Shown: in pieces, positions 7,333 to 16,219 of the stretch
How positions within the stretch are numbered: the first letter of the stretch is position 1
How the letters are laid out: every line of letters begins with the position of its first letter
NCBI GenBank assembly: GCA_016650295.1
Contig: JAENWA010000021.1
Location: 1-48,904, forward strand
Direction of reading: 5' to 3'
DNA from: Desulfuromonadales bacterium
Lineage (GTDB): Bacteria; Desulfobacterota; Desulfuromonadia; Geobacterales; Pseudopelobacteraceae
Length of the DNA: 48,904 bases
Made by a program: the position numbers and the translations under genes
Notes under the pieces: model-generated
What the model was told of the DNA's origin: nothing
What the model saw: the letters and a program-made list of their open reading frames with translations, nothing else
Databases searched by the model: none

Positions 7333-8103
7333 TCACCTGAATGCCACAAAGACCTTGGTAATGAAGAAATCCGTCACCAGGATCAACACTGACGACAGCA
7401 CCACCGCCTGCTTGGCGGCATTGCCGACCCCCTCGGCGCCGCCGCGGGTATTCAACCCCACGTAGCAGCCGATCAGGGTGATGATAATACCGAAAAAGAC
7501 CGGTTTGGCCAGACCTTCGATCAGGTCCTGAAACACCATGAACTGGGGCAAGCCCTTGATATACATGGTCGGATTGATGCCGTAACCGGCGGACATGATA
7601 TAGCCGCCCACCAGCGAGATGATATCCGTCACGACCGTCAGAAGCGGCATGGCCAGCAGCATGGCCTTCATGCGCGGCACTACCAGGCGCTGGACGATAT
7701 CGGTCCCCTCCACCCGCATGGCGTCCACCTGCTCGGTCACCACCATCGTGCCAAGTTCCGCCGTAATGGCCGAACCGACCCGACCGGCCACCATCAGCGA
7801 GGCCAGCACCGGTCCCAATTCCTTGATCATGGTGGCGGCCACCATGCCCCCCACATAACTGGTGGCGGCAAAGGGTTTGAGCTGGATCAGCGCCTGCAGC
7901 GCCATGACCATGCCGGTGAACAGGCCGGTCAGGATACAGATGAACAGGGAGGAAAAACCGAGTTTATCAAACTGGATGGCGAATTCACGATAATAGAAGG
8001 GGCGCCGGAACATGCGCAGGAAGCTCCGTCCGGCCAGGTAGAAGAAACCTTGCAGCGAGGCAAAGAAGCTCAGCATTTTTTGGTCAATAATGGATATGTT
8101 CAC
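7333..8103 (-). CDS. mlaE: MlaE-type ABC transporter permease
   Basis: A 256-residue integral membrane protein of the MlaE/DUF140 family. It has an amphipathic N-terminus (~10-45), then about five or six hydrophobic segments, and the conserved 'ELGPVLASLMVAGRVGSAI' and 'AELGTMVVTEQVDAM' stretches that contact MlaF. First gene of the mla block. Partner ATPase and MCE genes follow on the same strand but are separated by three unrelated genes. No MlaC or MlaA gene is in the window. Confidence 0.92.
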   Translation of the reverse strand: MNISIIDQKMLSFFASLQGFFYLAGRSFLRMFRRPFYYREFAIQFDKLGFSSLFICILTGLFTGMVMALQALIQLKPFAATSYVGGMVAATMIKELGPVLASLMVAGRVGSAITAELGTMVVTEQVDAMRVEGTDIVQRLVVPRMKAMLLAMPLLTVVTDIISLVGGYIMSAGYGINPTMYIKGLPQFMVFQDLIEGLAKPVFFGIIITLIGCYVGLNTRGGAEGVGNAAKQAVVLSSVLILVTDFFITKVFVAFR

Positions 8104-8274
8104 TCAGAACCCGGATTCCCTGCAACGAATATACTACCGCGAAGTTTGATGCGTTATGCAATGCGGCACTATATCAGGTAAGCAGGCGATTGTTCAATTG
8201 AAAACAGTTTCCGGGAAGGAAGGGATTCCTCCGTCGTACTGATTTCAACCTGCTCTCCCCAAGCCAATCGGCGC

Positions 8275-9804
8275 TCAGGATGCCGCCAGCACCACGCGCA
8301 CTCCGAAGGCCTTCTCCAGCAGGTCTTTTTTGGCGGTGGCCCCGAAGATCTCCACGGACATGTCTTCGCTCCCCTCCAGACGCACCGTGAAGAGCGTGCC
8401 GCCGAAGGCACAGGAAACGGACTGGACCGTCGAACTCCGACGGCGGTCGAGACCATCGGCCAGGCGCAGGATGCCGCCCAGCCGCTCGACCCGTTCCCGG
8501 TCGGCATCGTTCAGTGCCTGAAAGGTCTCGTGCTTGCGCTTGGGGAGCGATTTGCGGTGGTAGCGGGCGATCTGGGCGATCAGCTCCCGTTCGCGGGGTG
8601 TAAAGCCGAACAGTTCGGCGTGACGGATGAGATGATAGGAATGCTTGTGGTGACTGCTGTAGGCGATAAAATAGCCGACATCATGCAGTATGGCGGCGGC
8701 CTCCAGCATCTTGCGATCGGATTTTTTCAGGTTGAAGGGTGCCGACAGCGCGTCGAAAGCCGACAGGGCCAGTCGCGCCACATGCAGCGCATGCGGCTCG
8801 TCAACATGACAGGATCTGACAAAATCCAGGGCCGATTCCCGCCAGGTGCGCGGTGCCGGTGCAGCCGGGATCAGGCCGTGTTTCTCCATGGCCCTGATGA
8901 TCAGCCCTTCGCGGATGCCGCGTTCGTTAACCAGAAGCTGGTTGGCGCCAAAAAACCGCATCAGCTCTTCGATTACGGCGATCCCGGCCACGATGATGTC
9001 AGCCCGGTCGGCATTCAGACCGGGCACCAGCCGCCGTTCCGGCAGGGTTTTGCGGGTCAGCATGGCCAACAGGTGGACAACCTCGGAACGGAGCACCTCG
9101 TAACCATGGATGGATGCATAGGACCTGCCGAGGGCGCTCATGGCCATGGAGCCGATGGCGGTAGTCGTCCCGCCTGATCCGATCAGGGTATGCAGCTGGG
9201 TCTTGCCCCTGTTGACCAGTTTTTTCAGCTGGCTGCGCACATGGCACTGCAGTTTTTCCAGATCGCCGGCTCGGGCCGGGTCATGCTTGAGAAACTGCTC
9301 CGTCATAACCACTGCACCCAGATCAAGCGAGTAGCACTCTTCTATATGGTTTCCCAGGGCCGTGGTAATCTCCAGGCTTCCGCCGCCCAGATCGAATACG
9401 GCATAGCGTTTGTACTCCATGTCGAAATGGCGCTGGGCGGAGACCATGGCCAACTCGGCCTCCTGCACCCCCGAAATAACCCTGATCTCGTGACCGAATT
9501 CCGCAGAAAGGGAGTCCAGCAACTCCTGACCGTTGCTGGCCCGGCGCATGGCACTGGTGGCAATCGCCTCGACAGCGCCGACCTTCAAGCCGGCAATCAG
9601 CTTTCTGAAGTGGCTGACCGCGGCGTGGGCTCGGTCTGCCGCCTGGGGCGATATGGCCCCGGTCAGGGCAAGTTGTTCTCCCAGCCTGACCGTGCTTTTT
9701 TCATCATCCAGGACCTTGTAGCCACCCTTATGGTCCGCTTCCACGATGATGCAGCGGATTGAATTGGTGCCGATATCCATGGCGGCCAGACGCTTTGTAT
9801 TCAC
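8275..9804 (-). CDS. ppx: Ppx/GppA-family exopolyphosphatase with C-terminal HD domain
   Basis: A 509-residue protein. Residues ~6-300 form the actin-like Ppx/GppA phosphatase fold ('AAMDIGTNSIRCII', 'YAVFDLGGGSLEI', 'LIGSGGTTTAIGSMA'), and the C-terminal third has an HD-type metal site ('AAAILHDVGYFIAYSSHHKH'). It hydrolyses inorganic polyphosphate and/or pppGpp. I use GTG 9804 because AAGGAG lies about 8-12 bases upstream and homology starts there; the frame is open back to 9909, where it would overlap the CHAD gene. Located 13 bases after a CHAD-domain gene, a polyphosphate-binding partner. Confidence 0.92.
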   Translation of the reverse strand: MNTKRLAAMDIGTNSIRCIIVEADHKGGYKVLDDEKSTVRLGEQLALTGAISPQAADRAHAAVSHFRKLIAGLKVGAVEAIATSAMRRASNGQELLDSLSAEFGHEIRVISGVQEAELAMVSAQRHFDMEYKRYAVFDLGGGSLEITTALGNHIEECYSLDLGAVVMTEQFLKHDPARAGDLEKLQCHVRSQLKKLVNRGKTQLHTLIGSGGTTTAIGSMAMSALGRSYASIHGYEVLRSEVVHLLAMLTRKTLPERRLVPGLNADRADIIVAGIAVIEELMRFFGANQLLVNERGIREGLIIRAMEKHGLIPAAPAPRTWRESALDFVRSCHVDEPHALHVARLALSAFDALSAPFNLKKSDRKMLEAAAILHDVGYFIAYSSHHKHSYHLIRHAELFGFTPRERELIAQIARYHRKSLPKRKHETFQALNDADRERVERLGGILRLADGLDRRRSSTVQSVSCAFGGTLFTVRLEGSEDMSVEIFGATAKKDLLEKAFGVRVVLAAS

Positions 9805-9817
9805 TGGTGGTAACTCC

Positions 9818-10660
9818 TTACGGAAGGTAGGTATATTGTGGCGGCTGAGAAGCGGCGGTTTCGATAAATCGCGCCAGATACGTCCCGGTATCCCGCGCCA
9901 GGGCTGCATAAAGAGCTTCCTTCTCGCTATCCGGAATACGCAGCGTATCGCACAGATTACCGAACTCGGCCAGGTCGTTCAGGCTCCCGAGCAAGGTCTG
10001 GTACCCTTTCAGGGTCTCCAGCGCGGCGCTGTAATCCTGTCGGCAGACCTGCCCGAGTGTTTCCAGCAGATAGCGCCATTTTTTGATGGCGATTCGGAGA
10101 GCGTGACGCGTCTCTGCGCTCTCCGGATCGGTTGCCGGCAGCAGCAGATCATAGACCGCCTGATAGCGCTGGATGGATGTCTCCGAAAGGTAGACCGGCA
10201 ATGTTTCATCAGCTGAGGGAATCACGGCCAGTGCTGCCACAGCCTCACGGATCACCCGGTCCATATCCTGGCGGGGAAACGTCTTCAGAACTGCGGCAAC
10301 CGCCTTCATCTCCAGCACCCTGGCCGTACGGAGTTTCCCGGCCAGATCCGGAAGCGACCCCGGCAGTGCAGCGACATAGATCATGGCCTCATCCACATTG
10401 CGCAAGCGTCCCAGTTTGCGGGTAACCCGCCGGAGCTCTTTCGAGACCTTCCTGACGGCCTTGCCGGCAATAAACGGCGCAAACAGGCCTATTGTGGCCC
10501 GCATTCGACGCGAAGCCACCCGCAGGTCATGGATGGAATCGGTGTCACCCCGGCTGAGAACCAGCGCCTGCAAACGGCAGATTTCATTCCATTGGGAAAA
10601 CAGAACGACGCCGGCCTGCTCGCCGATCCCGGACGTATGTGCTGTTATTTTTTTACTCAC
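9818..10660 (-). CDS. CHAD domain-containing protein
   Basis: A 280-residue all-helical protein with the paired CHAD signatures 'IHDLRVASRRMRATI' (~residues 42-56) and 'HALRIAIKKWRYLLE' (~190). Their conserved His and basic residues line a central cavity that binds polyphosphate. It ends 13 bases before ppx, so the two are almost certainly one operon. CHAD proteins localise to or bind polyphosphate granules; here it probably delivers polymer to, or regulates, the exopolyphosphatase (inference). Confidence 0.9.
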   Translation of the reverse strand: MSKKITAHTSGIGEQAGVVLFSQWNEICRLQALVLSRGDTDSIHDLRVASRRMRATIGLFAPFIAGKAVRKVSKELRRVTRKLGRLRNVDEAMIYVAALPGSLPDLAGKLRTARVLEMKAVAAVLKTFPRQDMDRVIREAVAALAVIPSADETLPVYLSETSIQRYQAVYDLLLPATDPESAETRHALRIAIKKWRYLLETLGQVCRQDYSAALETLKGYQTLLGSLNDLAEFGNLCDTLRIPDSEKEALYAALARDTGTYLARFIETAASQPPQYTYLP

Positions 10661-10851
10661 TTTGGCTGAGAGCCTTGTTCAGGATAGAGATACACATAAT
10701 GCTCTGACTCCTCCGCAATAACACGCTACGCGTAAAGTATAAGCCAAGCGGTCGTCATTGCAAGGTTTGTAACGGGCTTTTCAGAATTGTAACATAGGGA
10801 GGGAGTATGGCGGTCGAATCGAGTTGGGCTGGAAGCGTTCCGGAACCGGAC

Positions 10852-11532
10852 TCAGGGGGATTTCAGCAGACCTCTCGAACGCAGCCAGGCGTTGGTTGCC
10901 GGAGCCGATTCAGACGGATTGCGGCAGTAATCCGCAAGGTCGTCCATCGTGTCGATATCCTGGCGGGGATCGAGAAGAGCGTATGACAGACCCCGCGCAG
11001 TACAGACTTCTATCGTCTGACCCATCACGAGAGCAGTGCTCCAGGGAATTCCATCGAATATGATCCGGTTAAAGCGATCCCTGCGTGAGGCCACCAGGCA
11101 GTAGCCCCCATCAAAGGCCGGGGAGAAAACCACGTCATGGTTTTCGACTGCAGCAGCGGCCGAACGCAGCAATTCATCGTCAATACCGGGGATATCGCTT
11201 CCGGCCAGGATGACCTTCCCGGCACCGGCCGAGAACGACCTCTCAAAAGCCGCCGCCATCCGGTCGCCGAGCGAATGGCCCTCCTGCCTGAACACCTCAT
11301 CGGCAGCCAGGACCCACTCATTCGGCAATCCAACCGCATCCTGCCCGTCGTGAAACAGGAACAGTGGCAGGCCGCACGTCTTGATCTGCGCGATTCTGTC
11401 CGCCACCATAGCCCGGTAGAGCTCGCAGGCATCATCATCGCCAATGCCATGTGCCAGGCGTGTCTTGACCTGCCCTGCAATCGGCTGGCGGACAAAGAGT
11501 GCTATGACGGTATCATAACGGATGGGTATCAT
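10852..11532 (-). CDS. TIGR04282/DUF2064-family glycosyltransferase-like protein
   Basis: A 226-residue GT-A fold protein. 'FVRQPIAGQVKTRLA' is the nucleotide-sugar binding entry of the TIGR04282 (DUF2064) family, 'VILAGSDIPGI' holds the DxD-like metal site, and 'FSPAFDGGYCLVASRR' plus a late 'DPRQDIDTMDDL' are further family marks. In other genomes it often lies beside a family-2 glycosyltransferase, which is not present here. Substrate unknown. Gap to the upstream tRNA-Glu terminator is about 40 bases. Confidence 0.82.
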   Translation of the reverse strand: MIPIRYDTVIALFVRQPIAGQVKTRLAHGIGDDDACELYRAMVADRIAQIKTCGLPLFLFHDGQDAVGLPNEWVLAADEVFRQEGHSLGDRMAAAFERSFSAGAGKVILAGSDIPGIDDELLRSAAAAVENHDVVFSPAFDGGYCLVASRRDRFNRIIFDGIPWSTALVMGQTIEVCTARGLSYALLDPRQDIDTMDDLADYCRNPSESAPATNAWLRSRGLLKSP

Positions 11533-11569
11533 TTCTGGGTCAGTCCTGTAACTAACAAGGGCATATAAA

Positions 11570-11602
11570 CAAAAAGCCCTTCTGCATTTATGCAGAAGGG
11601 CT
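11570..11602 (-). terminator. Intrinsic terminator after tRNA-Glu
   Basis: A perfect 12-bp stem (AGCCCTTCTGCA / TGCAGAAGGGCT) with a TTTA loop is followed on the minus strand by five T's. It lies 9 bases after the tRNA-Glu CCA end. Confidence 0.85.
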
Positions 11603-11610
11603 GAATTGTT

Positions 11611-11688
<78 letters not shown>

Positions 11689-11697
11689 GTTTGTTTT

Positions 11698-11755
11698 ACG
11701 TATCACGCCTGGTCCGCTTTCACGGGTCCTGGCCCAAAGCAGGCGCGATAGACGT
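11698..11755 (-). other. Long imperfect hairpin in the tRNA-Glu leader
   Basis: The pre-tRNA leader between the promoter and the mature 5' end can fold almost entirely. ACGT-CT-ATCGCGCCTG pairs with CAGGCGTGATACGT (one mismatch and a two-base bulge), with a possible inner GCTTT/AAAGC helix and GGG/CCC pairs. No T-run follows, so this is not an obvious terminator. Confidence 0.55.
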
Positions 11756-11758
11756 AAA

Positions 11759-11787
11759 TATATACCGGAAGAGACGACGGGAGTCAA
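11759..11787 (-). promoter_or_regulatory. Sigma-70 type promoter for tRNA-Glu
   Basis: On the minus strand, TTGACT (11782-11787) and TATATA (11759-11764) are separated by exactly 17 bases. The predicted start is ~64 bases upstream of the mature tRNA-Glu 5' end. Confidence 0.8.
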
Positions 11788-11870
11788 TATTTTTTTAGCG
11801 CTTATGATTAATTTATTTGTCCATTTCAGCACAATACCGCGAGATTGTTACGCCTGAGTTGCGTAGGTTG

Positions 11871-11918
11871 AATACAATACAGGGCCTACGGAATAATCCG
11901 AAGGCCCTGTATTGTATT
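11871..11918. terminator. 22-bp near-perfect hairpin after tRNA-Lys(CTT)
   Basis: AATACAATACAGGGCC.ACGGA faces its complement around an ATAA loop, with a single mismatch in 22 pairs. It lies 4 bases beyond the tRNA-Lys(CTT) 3' end. Only weak T-rich flanks are present on either strand, so it may act as a terminator or as an RNA-processing signal. Confidence 0.6.
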
Positions 11919-11921
11919 ATT

Positions 11922-11997
11922 TGGTGGGCACAGTTGGGATCGAACCAACGACCTGCCGATTAAGAGTCGGCTGCTCTACCAGCTAAGCTATGTGCCC
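11922..11997 (-). tRNA. tRNA-Lys (anticodon CTT)
   Basis: Cloverleaf on the minus strand: acceptor GGGCACA / TGTGCCC with discriminator A and encoded CCA (11922-11924), anticodon stem GCCGA/TCGGC with loop CTCTTAA (anticodon CTT), and T-arm with GTTCGAT. Lies 57 bases downstream of tRNA-Lys(TTT), separated by a terminator-like hairpin. Confidence 0.96.
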
Positions 11998-12008
11998 GAA
12001 AAACATGG

Positions 12009-12046
12009 AAAAAACAAGGGGTCCGGCTAAAAACCGAAACCCCTTG
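12009..12046 (-). terminator. Intrinsic terminator between the two tRNA-Lys genes
   Basis: On the minus strand, CAAGGGGT pairs with ACCCCTTG, with an inner CGG/CCG, followed by a run of T's (12009-12014). Because no clear promoter separates the two Lys tRNAs, tRNA-Lys(CTT) may depend on read-through. Confidence 0.75.
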
Positions 12047-12053
12047 GAATTAT

Positions 12054-12129
12054 TGGTGAGCCGCGTTGGGGTCGAACCAACGACCACCTGATTAAAAGTC
12101 AGGTGCTCTACCGACTGAGCTAGCGGCTC
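12054..12129 (-). tRNA. tRNA-Lys (anticodon TTT)
   Basis: Cloverleaf on the minus strand: acceptor GAGCCGC / GCGGCTC with discriminator A and encoded CCA (12054-12056), anticodon stem CCTGA/TCAGG with loop CTTTTAA (anticodon TTT), and T-arm GTTCGAC. A strong promoter lies directly upstream. Confidence 0.97.
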
Positions 12130-12140
12130 AAAGAATAGAT

Positions 12141-12169
12141 TTTATACAACAGACCCGATTGCGAGTCAA
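12141..12169 (-). promoter_or_regulatory. Sigma-70 type promoter for tRNA-Lys(TTT)
   Basis: TTGACT (12164-12169) and TATAAA (12141-12146) on the minus strand are 17 bases apart. The predicted start is just upstream of the mature tRNA 5' end at 12129. A second TTGACA lies ~20 bases further upstream. Confidence 0.85.
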
Positions 12170-12395
12170 CAGTTTTTTATCATTTTTGTCAAGCGCCCAC
12201 GGGTGACCTGAACACTTACCGGCGACCGGCCGCTTCGGCACGATATCAACAGAGACAGTTGAAAACCGATGGAACCATGGGAATTTCGGCTTACTTCATA
12301 ATTCTTGCACTCGGTGATATCCTGGGATACCTTGATACTTGGGGGGCCTGTACCGGCCTCTCACAACTTTATATTTTGCCGTTACGGGGTAAAAA

Positions 12396-13535
12396 ATGGA
12401 TCAGGTAGTCCTGCAGCAGTGCAACAGCTATGATTATGACCAGGTGCGGGTTGCAATTCTGCAGTTGCTTGAACCAATCGGCGGGATTGGGGCGTTCGTC
12501 AAACCAGGCGAGCGGGTGCTGCTCAAACCGAACATGCTGTCCGTCAAATCGCCCGATCAGGCCGTGACAACACATCCCGTCATCGTACGTGTTGTTGCCG
12601 AACTGGTCCGCGAGGCGGGTGGGTTGGCCATGATCGGCGACAGCCCAGGTGTTGGGGGCTTTCTGAAGGTTGCCGGCAAGAGCGGCATAGCCAATGCTGC
12701 CACCCAAAGCGGCGCAGAACTGGTTGAATTCAAGGATTCGGTAGAGCTGCCGGGAAGCGGCACATTTCGACGCATCAGCCTGGCCCGGGTTTACTGGGAA
12801 GCTGACAAAATCATTAACCTGCCCAAGCTGAAGACCCATGAGATGATGACCATGACCTGTGCCGTGAAGAACCTGTTCGGAGCAGTTGTCGGCGCGGAAA
12901 AAGCCGGCTGGCACCTCAAGGCCGGCACATCGCAGGGGCAGTTTGCCCGCCTGCTGCTAGAGATCTACCAGCTCAAGAAACCGGTGCTGAATATTGTGGA
13001 TGCAATAGTCGCCATGGAGGGAAACGGTCCGGGCAGTGGTGACCCGCTGCAGGTCGGGGCGCTGCTTGCCGGGAGCAATCCTGTAGCGGTTGATCTGGTC
13101 GCGGGACGACTGGCGGGGATTCCACCGGAGCTGCTGCATGTGGAGCGTGAGGCGCGGCTGTTGGGGCTTGCCGGGACGACATGGGAAGAGATCACAATCA
13201 GTGGCGCATCACTGAAGAGCTTTCCGACAAAACCATTCAGGCTGCCCACGGGACTGACCGTGCAGTTCGGGATGCCCAGGTTTCTGAACAACCTTCTCAA
13301 GCGTCACCTGACATCCTTCCCGGCCGCCGACCGGGAGCGCTGTGTGCTGTGCGGAATCTGCCGGGATGCCTGTCCGCCGGTTGCCATAGAAATAAAAAAC
13401 AGCGCCCTGTCAGTCGATCAAGGGCGCTGCATTCGTTGCTGGTGCTGTCGTGAACTCTGCCCCCACGACGCCATGCTGGTTCGTCGGGGTCGTGTTCTGA
13501 AGATCGTTTCCGCCCTGATCGGCCGCCGGGGTTAA
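12396..13535 (+). CDS. DUF362 domain protein with C-terminal 2x[4Fe-4S] ferredoxin domain
   Basis: A 379-residue protein. Residues ~1-290 match the DUF362 family ('GERVLLKPNMLSVKSPDQAV.THP', 'IINLPKLKTHEMMTMT.AVKNLFG', 'NIVDAIVAMEGNGPGSGDP'). The C-terminus (~310-370) carries two cluster motifs, CVLCGICRDACP and CIRCWCCRELCP, for two [4Fe-4S] centres. DUF362-ferredoxin proteins are frequent in anaerobes and presumably take part in electron transfer, but no reaction is established. Start at ATG 12396 after GGGGTAAAA. The gene ends overlapping the convergent zinc-finger gene by 4 bases. Confidence 0.88.
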   Translation: MDQVVLQQCNSYDYDQVRVAILQLLEPIGGIGAFVKPGERVLLKPNMLSVKSPDQAVTTHPVIVRVVAELVREAGGLAMIGDSPGVGGFLKVAGKSGIANAATQSGAELVEFKDSVELPGSGTFRRISLARVYWEADKIINLPKLKTHEMMTMTCAVKNLFGAVVGAEKAGWHLKAGTSQGQFARLLLEIYQLKKPVLNIVDAIVAMEGNGPGSGDPLQVGALLAGSNPVAVDLVAGRLAGIPPELLHVEREARLLGLAGTTWEEITISGASLKSFPTKPFRLPTGLTVQFGMPRFLNNLLKRHLTSFPAADRERCVLCGICRDACPPVAIEIKNSALSVDQGRCIRCWCCRELCPHDAMLVRRGRVLKIVSALIGRRG

Positions 13536-13972
13536 GCGTCTTCCTCTTCAGAACCCAGCGGTATCTCACGATAGGCCCGTTCTTCCTCGAAGCGTTTCGT
13601 CTGGGCCTGGAGTTTTTCCAGATCCGATTTGCACTTTACGCAATGCCGCGTAAAGGGCATGGCCTTCAGCCTGCCGTGCGGGATTTCCTCCTCGCACTCC
13701 TCGCAGATCCCGTATTCATTTTCTTTGATACGCAACAAGGCCTCGTCAATGGCGTGAACCTTCTCCCGTTCGCGGTCGCCGAGCAAGAGACCCAGTTCCC
13801 GGTCTCGTTCGGAAGAGGCCTGATCATAAATATCACCGCTCGGCTCGCCAATCAGGGTTGTATCGGCCCCGTTTTTGAGCGTTTTGGTTATCTCACGCAG
13901 GGTATCTTCTTTCATCTTCAGAAGAATATCCTGTATTTCCTGCCACTTATGCTTTTTCGGCTTTATCGCCAT
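13532..13972 (-). CDS. DksA/TraR-family C4 zinc-finger protein
   Basis: A 146-residue protein with a predicted N-terminal coiled coil (~5-90, with 'ASSERDRELGLLLGDRERE') and a C4 zinc finger (C-EEC-EEEIPHGRL...RHCVKC, ~94-118). This is the DksA/TraR/YbiI fold that inserts into the RNA polymerase secondary channel and, with ppGpp, tunes rRNA and biosynthetic promoters. The coiled-coil tip of true DksA has DxxDxA; here the equivalent is not clear, so it may be a paralogue. Start at ATG 13972 with GGGAG ~9 bases upstream. Confidence 0.87.
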   Translation of the reverse strand: MAIKPKKHKWQEIQDILLKMKEDTLREITKTLKNGADTTLIGEPSGDIYDQASSERDRELGLLLGDREREKVHAIDEALLRIKENEYGICEECEEEIPHGRLKAMPFTRHCVKCKSDLEKLQAQTKRFEEERAYREIPLGSEEEDA

Positions 13973-14078
13973 GTATGTACTCCCGTGGTGTGTCTGTCAT
14001 AGTATCCAGAAAAAGGGGGGCAAAATATTGCAGAAAACTATCTGATTGTCAAGCCAAAAGCCTTGCAGTCAAACCTGC

Positions 14079-15425
14079 TCAGCCGACTATCTCGCCGATC
14101 AGGTCATAATCTGATGAGTCGGTGATCCGCAGACTGACAATGTCCCCCACATTCGCAGTACCTGCGGTAATGTAGACCTGACCGTCAATATCCGGGGCCT
14201 GGCGGGAGGATCGTCCTTTCAGAAGCAGTTCGGTCTCTTCGCTGAAGCCCTCGACCACCACCTGCTCGATCTGCCCGATCAAGGCGCGGTTGCGGCGGAA
14301 CGAAAGCCGGGCCTGTGCGCGCATCAGCTTGCGATAGCGCTCGCGCTTGACCCGTTCCGAAACCTGTTCCGACATCTCCGCAGCCGGGGTGCCTTCCTCC
14401 TTCGAATAGCAGAAAACCCCCAGCCGGTCGAAGTGAGTCTGCTCCACAAACTGCATCAGGCTGTTGAAATCATCGATCGTTTCACCCGGAAAACCGACGA
14501 TCAGCGAGGTCCGCAGGGTGATGCCGGGAATTTCGCTGCGCAGCCTGGCGATCAGGTCCCGGATCTGCTGTTCGCTGCTGCGGCGCTTCATGGCCTTGAG
14601 GACCGGATCGCTGATATGCTGGATCGGGATATCCAGGTACTTGCAGACCTTGGGTTCATCGCGGATCAACTGGATCAGGCTGTCAGTGATTCCGTCGGGA
14701 TAGGCATACAAGAGACGTATCCACTGCAGCCCCTCAATGGCAGCCAGCCGGCGGATCAGCGCCTCCAGCGTAGCCCCGTCAGCCAGATCACTTCCGTAAC
14801 GGGTGATATCCTGGGAGATGACATTGATTTCCTTTACACCCCGTGAAACCAGTGTTTCGGCCTCGGCCACCAGGGCTTCCAGCGGACGGGATCGATATGC
14901 GCCGCGCAGCTGGGGAATTATGCAATAGGAGCAACAGTTGGAGCAGCCCTCACCGATCTTGAGGTAGGAATACCAGGACGGTGAAGAGTTGAGGCGCGGC
15001 AGGTTCTCGTCGTAAATGTAATCCGGGTCGCCGACGTAGCGCAGCTGGCTCTCCGTGCCGCTCTTCTCGGCCAGTATCTCGGCGATACGTGGGTAATCAC
15101 CGGTGCCGATGAAGATATCCACTTCGGGCAGTTCCTGGGCCAGCTCTTCCTGGTAGCGCTGGGGCAGGCATCCCGAGACAATCAGGGTGTGGCAACGACC
15201 GTCGTGCTTGCGTTCGGCCAGATCGAGGATCGCATCGATACTCTCCTGTTTGGCCTCCTTGATAAAGGAGCAGGTATTGACGATGATGACATCGGCATCC
15301 TTCTCATCGGTGGTGATCTCGTACTCCTGCTTCGAGAGTACACCCAGCATGACCTCGGCATCCACCAGGTTCTTGGGGCAGCCCAGGCTGACCATGCTGA
15401 CCTTCTGTTTTACTTTTTCTTCCAC
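14079..15425 (-). CDS. rimO: Ribosomal protein S12 methylthiotransferase RimO
   Basis: A 448-residue radical-SAM methylthiotransferase. The N-terminal UPF0004 domain has cluster cysteines near 16, 52 and 86 ('[14 protein letters not shown]' is typical of RimO rather than MiaB). The radical-SAM CxxxCxxC is at ~161-168, and a TRAM domain closes the protein. It adds a methylthio group to an Asp of S12. Start is GTG 15425 with GAGGAA ~6 bases upstream. It borders the defence island on its right. Confidence 0.94.
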   Translation of the reverse strand: MEEKVKQKVSMVSLGCPKNLVDAEVMLGVLSKQEYEITTDEKDADVIIVNTCSFIKEAKQESIDAILDLAERKHDGRCHTLIVSGCLPQRYQEELAQELPEVDIFIGTGDYPRIAEILAEKSGTESQLRYVGDPDYIYDENLPRLNSSPSWYSYLKIGEGCSNCCSYCIIPQLRGAYRSRPLEALVAEAETLVSRGVKEINVISQDITRYGSDLADGATLEALIRRLAAIEGLQWIRLLYAYPDGITDSLIQLIRDEPKVCKYLDIPIQHISDPVLKAMKRRSSEQQIRDLIARLRSEIPGITLRTSLIVGFPGETIDDFNSLMQFVEQTHFDRLGVFCYSKEEGTPAAEMSEQVSERVKRERYRKLMRAQARLSFRRNRALIGQIEQVVVEGFSEETELLLKGRSSRQAPDIDGQVYITAGTANVGDIVSLRITDSSDYDLIGEIVG

Positions 15426-15655
15426 GTGTTCCTCTTCGGGTAATGTTTTTTTGTAGTTGTTGTTTATACGGGAATGTGCCCCTTGATGCCAATCATTTCT
15501 TATCGGTATTCGATTCTATGATGACGCGAACCTTGTTACACAATATGTCACTTTCTGCCAATATACATACACTATGGGAATCCATATTTTACTTTCGGAC
15601 TCAAAAACAAAATATAAAAGTTCATACATGTCGAAGCCAGCTAGAAAAGGCACAA

Positions 15656-16219
15656 CTACTGGGGCGGCTCTTCACCAAACAGTTTTTTATAATCTGCCTT
15701 GAAGGATTTGGGGGTGTCTTTCATGTACACCCAGTACGCGGCAATCGCTCTCACCTTTGCCATATCGATATGATTGCAATCCAGCATTAGCTTAAGAAGT
15801 TCCAGCGTTTTCAGTGTCTTGATGCCATAATCCGTTGCGGCCTGGCGCATTTCAACGTCATCGGTAACAACCGGGATTCTGAGTTGTTCCGCATGGGCAA
15901 GGCCGAGTACATCAACCTTTGAAACGCCGGGATGAACATTTCTGACGTAATCGAGAATAAAGTCGTATGCCCTTTTAATTTCTGTCTTTTCTTCGCTGGT
16001 CAGTATAAGGCGATAGCTTCGATTATTGGAATATTCGGGGGCATTGACCCATGAGAACTGGTTTGTCAAGCGAGAGTTCTTCTCGTATTCGTCCTGCAAT
16101 TCCTTGAGCACATACAGAGTGTAGTTTTTATCACCAAAAGCAGCATTCAGAAGAGGGTGAATACTTTGAGCCAAACGGAAATAGGCATTTGTATCGAGTA
16201 GAATCCTGCTTTCCGACAT
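15656..16219 (-). CDS. PIN-domain protein, probable toxin
   Basis: A 187-residue PIN-fold protein. 'ILLDTNAYFRLA' provides the first catalytic Asp (D9), 'LKEL' a Glu near 40, 'KVDVLGLAHA' an Asp near 103 and 'VVTDD' one near 120, the usual acidic quartet of Mg-dependent RNases. It starts one base inside the stop of the upstream XRE-ImmA gene (TGATG), so expression is coupled. The pair resembles toxin-antitoxin modules in which an XRE/ImmA protein controls a PIN or similar toxin; toxin status is inferred. The 3' flank to rimO is an AT-rich 230-base stretch without genes. Confidence 0.82.
   Translation of the reverse strand: MSESRILLDTNAYFRLAQSIHPLLNAAFGDKNYTLYVLKELQDEYEKNSRLTNQFSWVNAPEYSNNRSYRLILTSEEKTEIKRAYDFILDYVRNVHPGVSKVDVLGLAHAEQLRIPVVTDDVEMRQAATDYGIKTLKTLELLKLMLDCNHIDMAKVRAIAAYWVYMKDTPKSFKADYKKLFGEEPPQ

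Noticed and set aside
12130-12395. Possible riboswitch upstream of the DUF362 gene
   Set aside because: Only the tRNA-Lys promoter and an unremarkable leader are visible; no known aptamer core.
15426-15655. Possible small gene or attachment site at the left border of the defence island
   Set aside because: No open frame with a start signal, no tRNA-derived duplication and no inverted repeat pair matching the right border.
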